A DNA stretch of 64,000 nt from Devosia sp. (lineage in GTDB: Bacteria; Pseudomonadota; Alphaproteobacteria; Rhizobiales; Devosiaceae): assembly GCF_028290625.1 (NCBI RefSeq), contig NZ_JAQGJM010000038.1:186001-250000 (forward strand). The letters run 5' to 3'. Under the pieces are notes generated by a model. It saw nothing but the letters and a program-made list of their open reading frames with translations, ran no database searches and had not been told where the DNA came from. This document shows, piece after piece, positions 45,723-53,181 of the stretch. How positions within the stretch are numbered: the first letter of the stretch is position 1; each line of letters starts with the position of its first letter. The translations under genes and the position numbers were made by a program.

Positions 45723-46382
45723 TCAGAACAGTAGGCGGGTCGGGCTTGGCTGGTCATTGTCGACCGCGCGTGTGCCGCGAAGGAGCCATTCGCCGCGCAA
45801 TTTGTGGCGCCCTGTCCCGTGAATGCTGTGGATCATACAGAACCGATCGACGCGCCACGCGAATGGCTTCGTCAGATGCTGCTCGGGCAGGACCGCGATG
45901 CTGTAGAATAGCGTCATGTGCGGGGTGCCGGGCGCTTCTTCGGCGGGAATACCGCTCTGCATCAAGGCCGTGCAAATCACCGAGTAGAGCGCCTTCAGTT
46001 CGGCCTCGCCTGCGCTGCAGCGCAGGACGGTGGCCCGCTTGGGGCCGTTGTCCCAAGTCAGGAAGCGATCGACGACGACCTCGAACGGCGCAAAGTCGAC
46101 GGCGGCGGCGGCGGTGATCGCACGATCAACGATATCGGGCGGGACGGTTGCGTAGGCGCCGACGCCATTCAGCGAAACATGCAGATTATCAGCGTTCAGC
46201 GGAGCGCCGTCGTGTTGTGATGCCACTGTTGCGGCGAGCCGAGATATAGCCGTCGCCTCCCCGGCGGGCGGGCGGATAGCGAAGAAAAACTTGTTTGGCC
46301 GCCGGCGCGCCTTCTCCCGTGAGGGCATTGGCTGGCCGGAAGGCGCATCGAACATACAGAGCTGGCGCGGGTCGTATCGCAC
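45723..46382 (-). CDS. 2H phosphoesterase (2'-5' RNA ligase-like) protein
   Basis: 219 residues from a GTG at 46382; an ATG nine codons inside is an alternative. Two HxSx/HxTx motifs define the family: HVSL (68-71) and HMTL (155-158), so the active site is complete. Members are called 2'-5' RNA ligases or LigT, but many are cyclic phosphodiesterases; the substrate here is unknown. The N-terminal 30 residues are basic. A GAAC-N7-GAAC sequence, the alphaproteobacterial LexA box, lies 9-23 bases upstream of the start, suggesting DNA-damage control. Confidence 0.88.
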   Translation of the reverse strand: MRYDPRQLCMFDAPSGQPMPSREKARRRPNKFFFAIRPPAGEATAISRLAATVASQHDGAPLNADNLHVSLNGVGAYATVPPDIVDRAITAAAAVDFAPFEVVVDRFLTWDNGPKRATVLRCSAGEAELKALYSVICTALMQSGIPAEEAPGTPHMTLFYSIAVLPEQHLTKPFAWRVDRFCMIHSIHGTGRHKLRGEWLLRGTRAVDNDQPSPTRLLF

Positions 46383-46390
46383 TTGCGTTT

Positions 46391-46405
46391 GTTCCTGTTA
46401 TGTTC
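46391..46405 (-). promoter_or_regulatory. Candidate LexA (SOS) box
   Basis: On the minus strand the sequence reads GAACATAACAGGAAC, an exact match to the GAAC-N7-GAAC form of LexA site used by alphaproteobacteria. It sits immediately upstream of the 2H phosphoesterase gene. An 8-base consensus can occur about twice by chance in 64 kb, so the position carries most of the weight. Confidence 0.5.
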
Positions 46406-46549
46406 TAGTTAACATAGCAGTCGGAACCGTCGAGTCAACTCTTTTGGCGCTGGTCCGGCGGCACGTGGACCGGCCTGCACCAATGCCCCCTTGCTCATGG
46501 GCATGCCGACCACCAAGTGTGTAGCGTTCACACGAGAAAGGTTTTGGAT

Positions 46550-46972
46550 ATGAGCGACTTCAATAATCAAGTCATCGCCGACTTCAACGCCAATGGCGGC
46601 AAGCCCGGAGGCTATTTTGCGGGGGCCCCTGTGCTCCTGCTGCATGCCATCGGAGCCAAGTCAGGCGCTGAGCGAACACAGCCCCTGATGTTCCTGCCCG
46701 AGGGCGACGGGACTTGGTATGTATTCGCTTCCTATGGTGGCGGGCCAAAGGACCCGGCCTGGTTCCACAATGTGGTGGCGCATCCGGAGCTGGATATTTC
46801 CGTTGGCGATGGCACGACGATCGCGCGCATTCCGGTTCGTGCCCACGTGCTTGAGGGCACTGAACGCGACACGATCTACGCCAAACAGGCTGGCCTTTTT
46901 CCGCAATTCGCCACCTATGCCGAGACCACAACCCGCGACATCATTCCGGTCATCAAGCTGACGCGGCGCTGA
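46550..46972 (+). CDS. Deazaflavin-dependent nitroreductase family protein
   Basis: 140 residues from the ATG at 46550. PVLLLHAIGAKSGAERTQPLMFLPEGDGTWYVFASYGGGPKDPAWFHNVVAHPE is close to the DDN (F420-dependent nitroreductase) family consensus, a split-barrel flavin/deazaflavin fold. Whether this organism makes F420 cannot be seen here, and some members use FMN or heme. It is a single-gene unit, divergent from the 2H phosphoesterase gene across a 167-base spacer. Confidence 0.85.
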   Translation: MSDFNNQVIADFNANGGKPGGYFAGAPVLLLHAIGAKSGAERTQPLMFLPEGDGTWYVFASYGGGPKDPAWFHNVVAHPELDISVGDGTTIARIPVRAHVLEGTERDTIYAKQAGLFPQFATYAETTTRDIIPVIKLTRR

Positions 46973-47027
46973 CGGTCAGCGACGCGCGGCGTGTTCGGCA
47001 AAAGCGTGAGCATGAGTCGAAGGCCAT

Positions 47028-47723
47028 TTAGCCTTCTTCAAGGCTAGACTTGATCGCGGCGCCCTTGTTCAGGAGATGTTGCCGTAACAGGGCGCCAAGG
47101 CGCGGGGCATCGCGCAGGATAAGCGCCGACAGAATATCCTCATGTTCCTCGACGGCGGCTTGCCAGCGTTCGGGCTGCAGGTTCGCCTGGTAGCGGTAGC
47201 GCAGGATCTTGGCGTTGAGGCTGGCGTAGAGCGAGACGAGAACGGCATTGCCGGTGGCGGCCGCCAGGCCGATGTGGATTTTCTGGTTGAGTTCAAAATA
47301 CGGCGCCATTTCCTGACGCAGGAAATGGGCGAACATCTGGTGATGCCAAGCCCGTATCTTTGTAATGGTTTGCTCGTCGCTGTTGATGGCGGCTTGCTCA
47401 CCGATCATGGTCTCGAGGTGAGCCATGACGGAAAGCGTCGCCTCGAAATCCGCGATCGAGAGGGTAGTGACCACTACGCCGCGATTGGGCAATAGCGTCA
47501 GCAGACCCTCCGCCGCCAGCACCTTGAAAGCCTCACGCAATGGCGTGCGTGAAATGCCGAAGCGCTCGCATAATAGCCGTTCGTTGAGCCGTTCCTTGGG
47601 CTTGAACCGGCCTTCCATGATGGCGGTGCGCAATAGCGCCAAAACCTCGGAATGCAGGTTTTGCCGTGGAATGTGGGTTTCGCCCTGCGAAGCATCGACG
47701 AGTTGCTGGCCGGCTTCGAGCAT
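47028..47723 (-). CDS. GntR-family regulator, FCD type (first of two)
   Basis: 231 residues if started at the ATG at 47723; ATG codons at 47801 and 47819 are also in frame, but a conserved operator-like sequence overlaps the latter and neither has a ribosome binding site. The winged helix-turn-helix spans about residues 24-90 (LNERLLCERFGISRTPLREAFKVLAAEGLLTLLPNRGVVV), followed by an all-helical FCD ligand-binding domain with metal-site histidines (HHQMFAHFL, QKIHIGLA, EEHEDIL). It is divergent from the aminotransferase gene and probably controls it. Confidence 0.88.
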   Translation of the reverse strand: MLEAGQQLVDASQGETHIPRQNLHSEVLALLRTAIMEGRFKPKERLNERLLCERFGISRTPLREAFKVLAAEGLLTLLPNRGVVVTTLSIADFEATLSVMAHLETMIGEQAAINSDEQTITKIRAWHHQMFAHFLRQEMAPYFELNQKIHIGLAAATGNAVLVSLYASLNAKILRYRYQANLQPERWQAAVEEHEDILSALILRDAPRLGALLRQHLLNKGAAIKSSLEEG

Positions 47724-47802
47724 CTGATCGCCGAGCTCCTTCCCATACTGAGTCCTCGGTAACCCGCCGACCCGGCGATGTCCATTTCGCCTTTTGTTCA
47801 TA

Positions 47803-47818
47803 TTGCATTCAAAATTCA
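47803..47818. promoter_or_regulatory. Operator-like sequence in front of the first GntR gene
   Basis: TTGCATTCAAAATTCA matches 15 of 16 bases of the sequence at 51099-51114 in front of the CoA-transferase gene. It lies in the divergent spacer between the GntR and aminotransferase genes, a usual place for an autoregulatory FCD-GntR operator. Confidence 0.6.
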
Positions 47819-47897
47819 TTTCTGTGTAGATGGCCCTCGCCGATAGAGACGATCATCTCGACCGATCGAAACCCGAACGACGTTGGAGAGTGGCCAA

Positions 47898-49088
47898 ATG
47901 AATGCAATAGCGAACGCGAAGCCCTATTTCCCGGGCTGGCAGCTCCTGCAGATACCCGGGCCATCCAATGTGCCGGCAAAAGTGCTGGCGGCCATGGCGC
48001 AGCCGACGATCGACCATCGCGGCGAGGCTTTTGCGGCTTTTGCCAAGACGCTGCTTGACGATCTCAAGCCGATTTTCGGCACAAAAGACGATATCGTCAT
48101 CTTCCCCTCCTCGGGGACCGGCGCCTGGGAGGCCGCCCTCGTCAATGTGACCTCGCCGGGCGATACCGTGCTGATGGCCGAGACCGGCCATTTCGCCACG
48201 CTATGGTTCAAACTCGCCAGGCAGCTCGGCCTCAACGCCGAACTGCTGCCGGGCGACTGGCGCAAGGCTGCCGATCCCCAGGCGATCGGCGCGCGGCTGC
48301 GGGAGGACAAGGTCCACACCATCAAAGCCGTCTGCGTCGTGCACAACGAAACCTCGACCGGGGCGACGAGCGACATCGCCGCCGTGCGCGCCGCCATCGA
48401 TGCCGCCGGACACCCGGCTTTGCTTCTGGTGGACACAATCAGTTCGCTCGGCTCGGTCGACTACCACCAGGACGACTGGGGCGTGGACGTCACCATCGCC
48501 GGGTCGCAGAAGGGCCTGATGTTGCCACCCGGCCTGGGCTTCAACGCCTATCGCGCCAAGGCCAAAGCGGCGGCCGAAACCGCGCGCATGCCACGGTCCT
48601 ATTTCGATTGGGAGGCGATGCGCGCGGCGCCGCTGACCGGGCAGTTCCCCTATACGCCGGCCACCAACCTGCTGTTCGCCCTGCGCGCCGCGCTGGATCT
48701 ACTGGCGCAGGAAGGCATGGACAACGTGTTCCACCGCCACGCCCGCCATGCTCGCGCTACGCGCGCCGCGGTCGAGGCCTGGGGCCTCGAAGTGCTCTGC
48801 GTCGAGCCCGAGCATCAATCCAATGTGCTGACCGCAGTGGTGATGCCAGAAGGCGTCAGCGCCGATGGCTTCCGGGCGCTGATGGTCAACCGGTTCAACA
48901 TGTCGCTGGGCAACGGTCTCTCCAAACTCAAGGACCGCGTGTTTCGCATCGGCCACCTCGGCGACTTCAACGACATGATGCTGATCGCCACGCTCGGCGG
49001 CGTACAGATGGGCCTGATCGCCTATGGGGTCAAACCGCAGACGAGCGGCGTCGAAGCGGCCATGGCGGTGCTGGCCGAGGCACTGTAG
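47898..49088 (+). CDS. Class V aminotransferase (serine/alanine-glyoxylate type)
   Basis: 396 residues from the ATG at 47898, seven bases after GGAGAG. The N-terminal LLQIPGPSNVPAKVLAAM, the cofactor-binding SSGTGAWEAAL and the pyridoxal phosphate lysine Lys205 in AGSQKGLMLPPGL are typical of serine-glyoxylate and alanine-glyoxylate aminotransferases. These convert glyoxylate to glycine. The neighbours (GntR, crotonase, CoA transferase) suggest a degradative route that yields an amino or keto acid; the exact substrate is open. It converges on the crotonase gene with no gap. Confidence 0.88.
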   Translation: MNAIANAKPYFPGWQLLQIPGPSNVPAKVLAAMAQPTIDHRGEAFAAFAKTLLDDLKPIFGTKDDIVIFPSSGTGAWEAALVNVTSPGDTVLMAETGHFATLWFKLARQLGLNAELLPGDWRKAADPQAIGARLREDKVHTIKAVCVVHNETSTGATSDIAAVRAAIDAAGHPALLLVDTISSLGSVDYHQDDWGVDVTIAGSQKGLMLPPGLGFNAYRAKAKAAAETARMPRSYFDWEAMRAAPLTGQFPYTPATNLLFALRAALDLLAQEGMDNVFHRHARHARATRAAVEAWGLEVLCVEPEHQSNVLTAVVMPEGVSADGFRALMVNRFNMSLGNGLSKLKDRVFRIGHLGDFNDMMLIATLGGVQMGLIAYGVKPQTSGVEAAMAVLAEAL

Positions 49089-49856
49089 TCAGCGTCCGGT
49101 CCAAACCGGTGCGCGCTTGTCGATGAAAGCGCGCACGCCCTCCTTGAAGTCGGCACTGCCATAAACCCGACGGATCATGTCGGTATCGTCACCACCACGG
49201 GCTGCGAGGCGGATCGCTTCGCGAGCGGCAGCGATCGATAGCGGGGCATTGGCGACGAGAGCGGTCAGAAGTTCGGCGGCGCGAAAGTCGATGACGTCGG
49301 GTTCGACCACCTCGAGCGCGAAACCGGTGGTGACGGCCTGTACGGGCTGCAGAATTTGGGCCAGCAACAGCATGGCCCGCACTGCCCCAAGGCCAAAACT
49401 GTCAACCAAGCGGGCAACATTGCGCGCCGACAGGCAATTGCCGACGGTGCGGGCAATGGGCACGCCGAAGCGCGCGCGGGTGGACACCAGCCGCAGGTCG
49501 CAGGCCGCGGCGATCACCAGGCCTCCGCCCATGGCGGCGCCGTCGATGATGGCCACGGTGGGCACCGGCAGGGCCTCAATCTGGGCGATGCCGGCCTCGA
49601 TGCGCTGCTCGTAGGCAAGGCCATCCTCGGCGCCGGCGAAATCGAGAAATTCCCGAATATCGGTGCCGGCTACGAAGGCCTTGCCCTTGCCCCGGAATGC
49701 GACGGCGCGCAGGCTCGGCGTTGCGGCGATTTTGGTGCAAGCCTCCGCCAGTTGCGCGTACATCGCAAAAGTCATGGCGTTGTAGGCTTCGGGATGATCG
49801 AACAGCACCGTCGCCACGGCGCCCTCGATCGAGAGCGTGACCCGGCCCTCGCTCAT
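49089..49856 (-). CDS. Enoyl-CoA hydratase/isomerase family (crotonase) protein
   Basis: 255 residues. GKGKAFVAGTDIREF is the first oxyanion-hole region and DGAAMGGGLVIAAACDLRL the second, so the crotonase CoA-binding fold is intact. The usual catalytic glutamate in the FGxPE motif of hydratases is absent: the sequence reads FGVPIARTVGNCLS. It may therefore not be a standard hydratase. Its ATG overlaps the CoA-transferase stop by four bases, so it likely acts on the CoA thioester made by that enzyme. Confidence 0.88.
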   Translation of the reverse strand: MSEGRVTLSIEGAVATVLFDHPEAYNAMTFAMYAQLAEACTKIAATPSLRAVAFRGKGKAFVAGTDIREFLDFAGAEDGLAYEQRIEAGIAQIEALPVPTVAIIDGAAMGGGLVIAAACDLRLVSTRARFGVPIARTVGNCLSARNVARLVDSFGLGAVRAMLLLAQILQPVQAVTTGFALEVVEPDVIDFRAAELLTALVANAPLSIAAAREAIRLAARGGDDTDMIRRVYGSADFKEGVRAFIDKRAPVWTGR

Positions 49857-51076
49857 TTGGCTTGTCCAGAGGCCATCGCCGCCCGTTCCGGGGCGATGCC
49901 CAGCTCCGCGAAAATCTCCGCATTGTGCTCGCCCAAGCGGGGTGGATGGCGCCGGACCTGCTGCGGCGTGCCGCCCAACTTGACCGGGAAGCCGATATTG
50001 CGCACGCGGCCTTCCACCGGATGATCGATTTCCATCACCGCGTGGCGCGCTTCCACGTGCGGATTATTGAGCGCTTCGCTGTAATCGTTGATCGGGCCAG
50101 CCGGAATGCCAACGGCAAGCAGGCGCTCGACCCATTCGTCCTTGCCTGCCTGGGCGAAGGTGGATTCGAGATCGGCGATCAGCGCCTCGCGATTGGCCAG
50201 GCGATCGGCATTGGTCTTGTAGTGGGGATTATTGGGCAGGTCGGGCCGGGCGATCGCCTCGCAGAGCCGCAGCCACAGCCGGTCATTGTTGGCGCCGAAG
50301 ACGAAGTAGCCGTCGGCACAGCGTACCGCCTGATAGGGCGCGGCCATGCGATTGCCGGTGCCGATACGCTGGGGGATGCGGCCTGTGCCCCAGAATTCGG
50401 AAATGTCCCAGATGGCGAAGGCCAGCCCGGCCTCGAAGAGCGAGGCATCGATATGCTGCCCCTGCCCGCTGGCCTGGCGGCCGATATAGGCCGAGAGGAT
50501 GGCGTAGACCGCGAACAGCGAGCAGCCGATATCGGTGACCGGCACGCCGGACTTGGCCGGAGGGCCACCGGGATGGCCGGTGATGCTCATCACCCCCGCC
50601 GCCGCCTGGGCGATCAGATCGAACCCCGGACGGTCGGCCCAGGGCCCTGTCTGGCCGAAGCCGGAAATGCTGGCATAGATGATCCTGGGATTGATCGCCT
50701 TGATGGTGGGATAGTCGATGCCCAGCTTCTTCATCACGCCGGGGCGGTAGTTCTCGACGATGACGTCGGCGGCCTCGGCGAGCTTGTAGAACACCTCGCG
50801 GCCCTCGGGCCTCTTCAGGTCTAGCGTGATCGAACGCTTATTGCGGTTCATGTTGAGGAACCCCAGGCTGTCGTCGCCCTTGAGCTTGAACCCCATGGCG
50901 CGTCGCGTCTGGTCGCCCCCCTCGGGCGGCTCGACCTTGATGACGTCGGCGCCCAGATCGCCCAGCAGCATGCAGCAGAACGGGCCCGCCATCACCTGGC
51001 TGACATCGAGCACCCGCATGCCGGCAAGCGGCAGAGGCAAAGCGGACGCAGTCGCATCGGTGTCCGAGGCAATCAT
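49853..51076 (-). CDS. CaiB/BaiF family III CoA transferase
   Basis: 407 residues. The catalytic aspartate is Asp153 in DRPGFDLIAQA; GADVIKVEPPEGGDQTR and NYRPGVMKKLGIDY are family landmarks. Such enzymes move CoA between carboxylic acids. The gene is followed by, and overlaps, the crotonase gene. A perfect inverted repeat (51091-51116) sits 15 bases upstream of its start, and a GntR regulator gene precedes it. The acid activated is unknown; small dicarboxylic acids are plausible. Confidence 0.92.
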   Translation of the reverse strand: MIASDTDATASALPLPLAGMRVLDVSQVMAGPFCCMLLGDLGADVIKVEPPEGGDQTRRAMGFKLKGDDSLGFLNMNRNKRSITLDLKRPEGREVFYKLAEAADVIVENYRPGVMKKLGIDYPTIKAINPRIIYASISGFGQTGPWADRPGFDLIAQAAAGVMSITGHPGGPPAKSGVPVTDIGCSLFAVYAILSAYIGRQASGQGQHIDASLFEAGLAFAIWDISEFWGTGRIPQRIGTGNRMAAPYQAVRCADGYFVFGANNDRLWLRLCEAIARPDLPNNPHYKTNADRLANREALIADLESTFAQAGKDEWVERLLAVGIPAGPINDYSEALNNPHVEARHAVMEIDHPVEGRVRNIGFPVKLGGTPQQVRRHPPRLGEHNAEIFAELGIAPERAAMASGQAK

Positions 51077-51090
51077 GGCAAGTCTCCGAA

Positions 51091-51116
51091 TCTGAATTTT
51101 GCATTCATAATTCAGA
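51091..51116. promoter_or_regulatory. Operator: perfect inverted repeat upstream of the CoA-transferase gene
   Basis: TCTGAATT (51091-51098) and AATTCAGA (51109-51116) are exact inverted repeats with a 10-base spacer. The centre TTGCATTCATAATTCA also occurs, with one mismatch, at 47803-47818. It lies between the second GntR gene and the CoA-transferase gene. Confidence 0.7.
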
Positions 51117-51175
51117 CGCGAAAAGATTGCAACGCCGGAGTGCGGGCTGTCGAAAAAGACTGCGGCGAAGGGAAG

Positions 51176-51844
51176 CTAGGCCTGCTGGCGTACCAGGGTA
51201 TCGCGGGCGACGTCGGAGGCCGTGCCCAAGAGATGGGTTCGCAGGAGCGCCGCCAATTGCGCGCCATCGCGCCGTTCGATGGCGTCGAGGATGGAACGGT
51301 GGTCGTCGACGGCTCGGCTCCATTGCTCCGCCGACTTGCGGGTGACGAAGCGCACTGCATGGATGCGCACCAGGATTTGCTCATACATCGTGGTCAGGGC
51401 ACCATTGGCGGCCACGGCGAACAGATACTGATGGATTTCCCGATTGAGCCGCAGATAGTCTTTCTCATTGCCCGCAGCGTGGCAGGCAAACATCTCTTCA
51501 TGCAGCTTGCGGAACTTGGCGATATCCTTGTCGGTCAGCCGCGCGGTCGCGAGTTCACCAGCCAGCGCCTCCAGCGCTGCCATGATCGGGAACAATTCGT
51601 CGATCTCAGCCTGGGTGATTTGCGCCACATAGGCACCGCGGCGCGGCAGAAGCTGGATCAGTCCCTCGGAGGCCAGCACCTTGAGGGCTTCGCGCAATGG
51701 CGTCCGCGAAATGCCGAAGCGCTCGCACAGTTCGGGTTCGCGTACCTTGCTGCCGGGCGCCAGATCGCCGGCGACGATCATGTCGCGCAGCGCATCGCTC
51801 ACATTGTGGTGCAATGCCCCCTGTTGCAGCAGCGTCGATGCCAA
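51176..51844 (-). CDS. GntR-family regulator, FCD type (second of two)
   Basis: 222 residues from a TTG at 51844 that has a good GGAGAA ribosome binding site; an ATG at 51898 has none. The winged helix (about residues 10-75, PELCERFGISRTPLREALKVLASEGLIQLLPRRGAYV) is followed by an FCD domain with the histidines of the metal site (KLHEEMFACH, LNREIHQYLF, VDDHRSIL). It is divergent from the ring-opening amidohydrolase operon and upstream of the CoA-transferase unit on its own strand, so it could control both. It resembles the GntR at 47028 in the recognition helix (ERFGISRTPLREA). Confidence 0.9.
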   Translation of the reverse strand: MASTLLQQGALHHNVSDALRDMIVAGDLAPGSKVREPELCERFGISRTPLREALKVLASEGLIQLLPRRGAYVAQITQAEIDELFPIMAALEALAGELATARLTDKDIAKFRKLHEEMFACHAAGNEKDYLRLNREIHQYLFAVAANGALTTMYEQILVRIHAVRFVTRKSAEQWSRAVDDHRSILDAIERRDGAQLAALLRTHLLGTASDVARDTLVRQQA

Positions 51845-52018
51845 GGCGGTTCTCCGGTCGAAAATCACCGCCCTTCTGGCATAAAACCGCGCTCCCATAC
51901 AAGTCGGCCACCCCGACCGTCCGGTTTGCGTGATCCGCGCCACGGGTCCGAATTGCGACGAAAGACGTAATCGACGCTCTTGCGCTTCAGCAAAACATGT
52001 CGCTACTATCAAGAGATC

Positions 52019-52040
52019 AGACCTCTGTCCCCTAAGGTCT
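52019..52040. promoter_or_regulatory. Candidate operator upstream of the ring-opening amidohydrolase
   Basis: AGACCT (52019-52024) and AGGTCT (52035-52040) are perfect inverted repeats with a 10-base spacer, ending 24 bases before the TTG start. The spacer length equals that of the repeat at 51091-51116, but the arms differ, so another regulator or a diverged site is possible. Confidence 0.45.
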
Positions 52041-52064
52041 AATGACATTGCTTTGGAGGCTTCT

Positions 52065-53159
52065 TTGCGCGCAGACGTAGTGCGGTTCGCCCTGCCCGAT
52101 CCCGGCGATGTGTCCGGCCTCCGCCAAGCCATCGACAGCGGGCAGATCGATCCCAAGACCATCGTGGCCGTGATCGGCAAGACCCACGGCAATGGCCTCG
52201 TGAACGATTATACGCGCGGCTATCTCACCCTGTCGTTGGCCCTGCTGATCGCCGAGAAAACTGGCGATACACCCGAGGCCGTGCGCGCTCGCGTCCCCTT
52301 CGTATTCTCCGGCGGCGTCGAAGGCGTGCTGTCGCCGCACTATAGCGTCTTCACCGCCGTTCCGGACGAAACGGCGCCCACTGGCGGCAAGTCGCTGGCC
52401 ATCGGCGTCGCCTTCACCCCCGATTTCCGGCCCCACGATATTGGCCGTCAGCGCCAGATCGACCTCACGGCCGCCGCTGTCGAACAAGCCATGGCCGCGG
52501 CGAAAGTCGACCGCGCCGACGTGCATTTCGTGCAAACCAAGGGACCGGCGTTCACTCTGGCCGAGATCATCGCCGATCGGGATGCGGGCACGCCGCCCGT
52601 CACCGACAATCCCGGCAAACTGATGGGCTATGGCCGTGCGGGTTCGGCCCTCGGCGTGGCCAAGGCACTCGGCGAGTCGGCAGGGCTTGAAAGCGCCCTG
52701 CTCAATGATTTCAGTCAGTTCTCCTCCGTCGCCAGTTGCTCGGCCGGCGTCGAAGTGCGCGGCAACGAGGTGATCGTCATCGGCATGAGTTCGGCCTGGT
52801 CCGGTCCGCTCGCCATCGCGCATGCCGCCATGAATGATGCGCTCGACACAGCCGGCATTTATCGCGCGCTCGCCGACCTCGGACTCCCCGCCAACCCGCA
52901 AGTCAGTGCGGCGGATGCGAAACGCCTGCGTGCCGGTTTCGTCAAATGCGAGGCTTCGCGCGACGGCAAGATCCGCGGCCGCGGCCACACCATGCTCAAT
53001 GACGGCGATATCGACCCGCAGCGCCACATCCGCGCCGCCGTCGGCGCCATCGTCGCCAGCGTGGTCAACGACACGGCTCTCTTCGTGTCCGGCGGCGCCG
53101 AACACCAGGGCCCCGATGGTGGCGGCATGATCGCCCTGATCGCCGAACGCAACGCCTGA
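52065..53159 (+). CDS. Ring-opening amidohydrolase of the barbiturase/cyanuric acid amidohydrolase family
   Basis: 364 residues from a TTG with a GGAGG ribosome binding site five bases away. The length and the threefold architecture match this family. Each repeat supplies a Lys-Ser pair: K39 (VIGKTHGNG) with S82 (FVFSGGVEG), K159 (VQTKGP) with S226 (SVASCSAGVE), and K294 (FVKCEAS) with S342 (FVSGGAEHQGPDGGG). Known members open barbituric or cyanuric acid rings. No triazine gene is nearby and an FAD monooxygenase follows, so a barbiturate-like pyrimidine is more likely than cyanurate, but the sequence does not settle it. First gene of a five-gene operon. Confidence 0.9.
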   Translation: MRADVVRFALPDPGDVSGLRQAIDSGQIDPKTIVAVIGKTHGNGLVNDYTRGYLTLSLALLIAEKTGDTPEAVRARVPFVFSGGVEGVLSPHYSVFTAVPDETAPTGGKSLAIGVAFTPDFRPHDIGRQRQIDLTAAAVEQAMAAAKVDRADVHFVQTKGPAFTLAEIIADRDAGTPPVTDNPGKLMGYGRAGSALGVAKALGESAGLESALLNDFSQFSSVASCSAGVEVRGNEVIVIGMSSAWSGPLAIAHAAMNDALDTAGIYRALADLGLPANPQVSAADAKRLRAGFVKCEASRDGKIRGRGHTMLNDGDIDPQRHIRAAVGAIVASVVNDTALFVSGGAEHQGPDGGGMIALIAERNA

Positions 53160-53181
53160 TCGGCCAATAGAGACAGTTGAG

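Noticed and set aside
47019-47045. Small hairpins between the nitroreductase-like gene and the first GntR gene as a terminator
   Set aside because: Short 6-bp stems that overlap the GntR stop codon and have only a two-base T tract.
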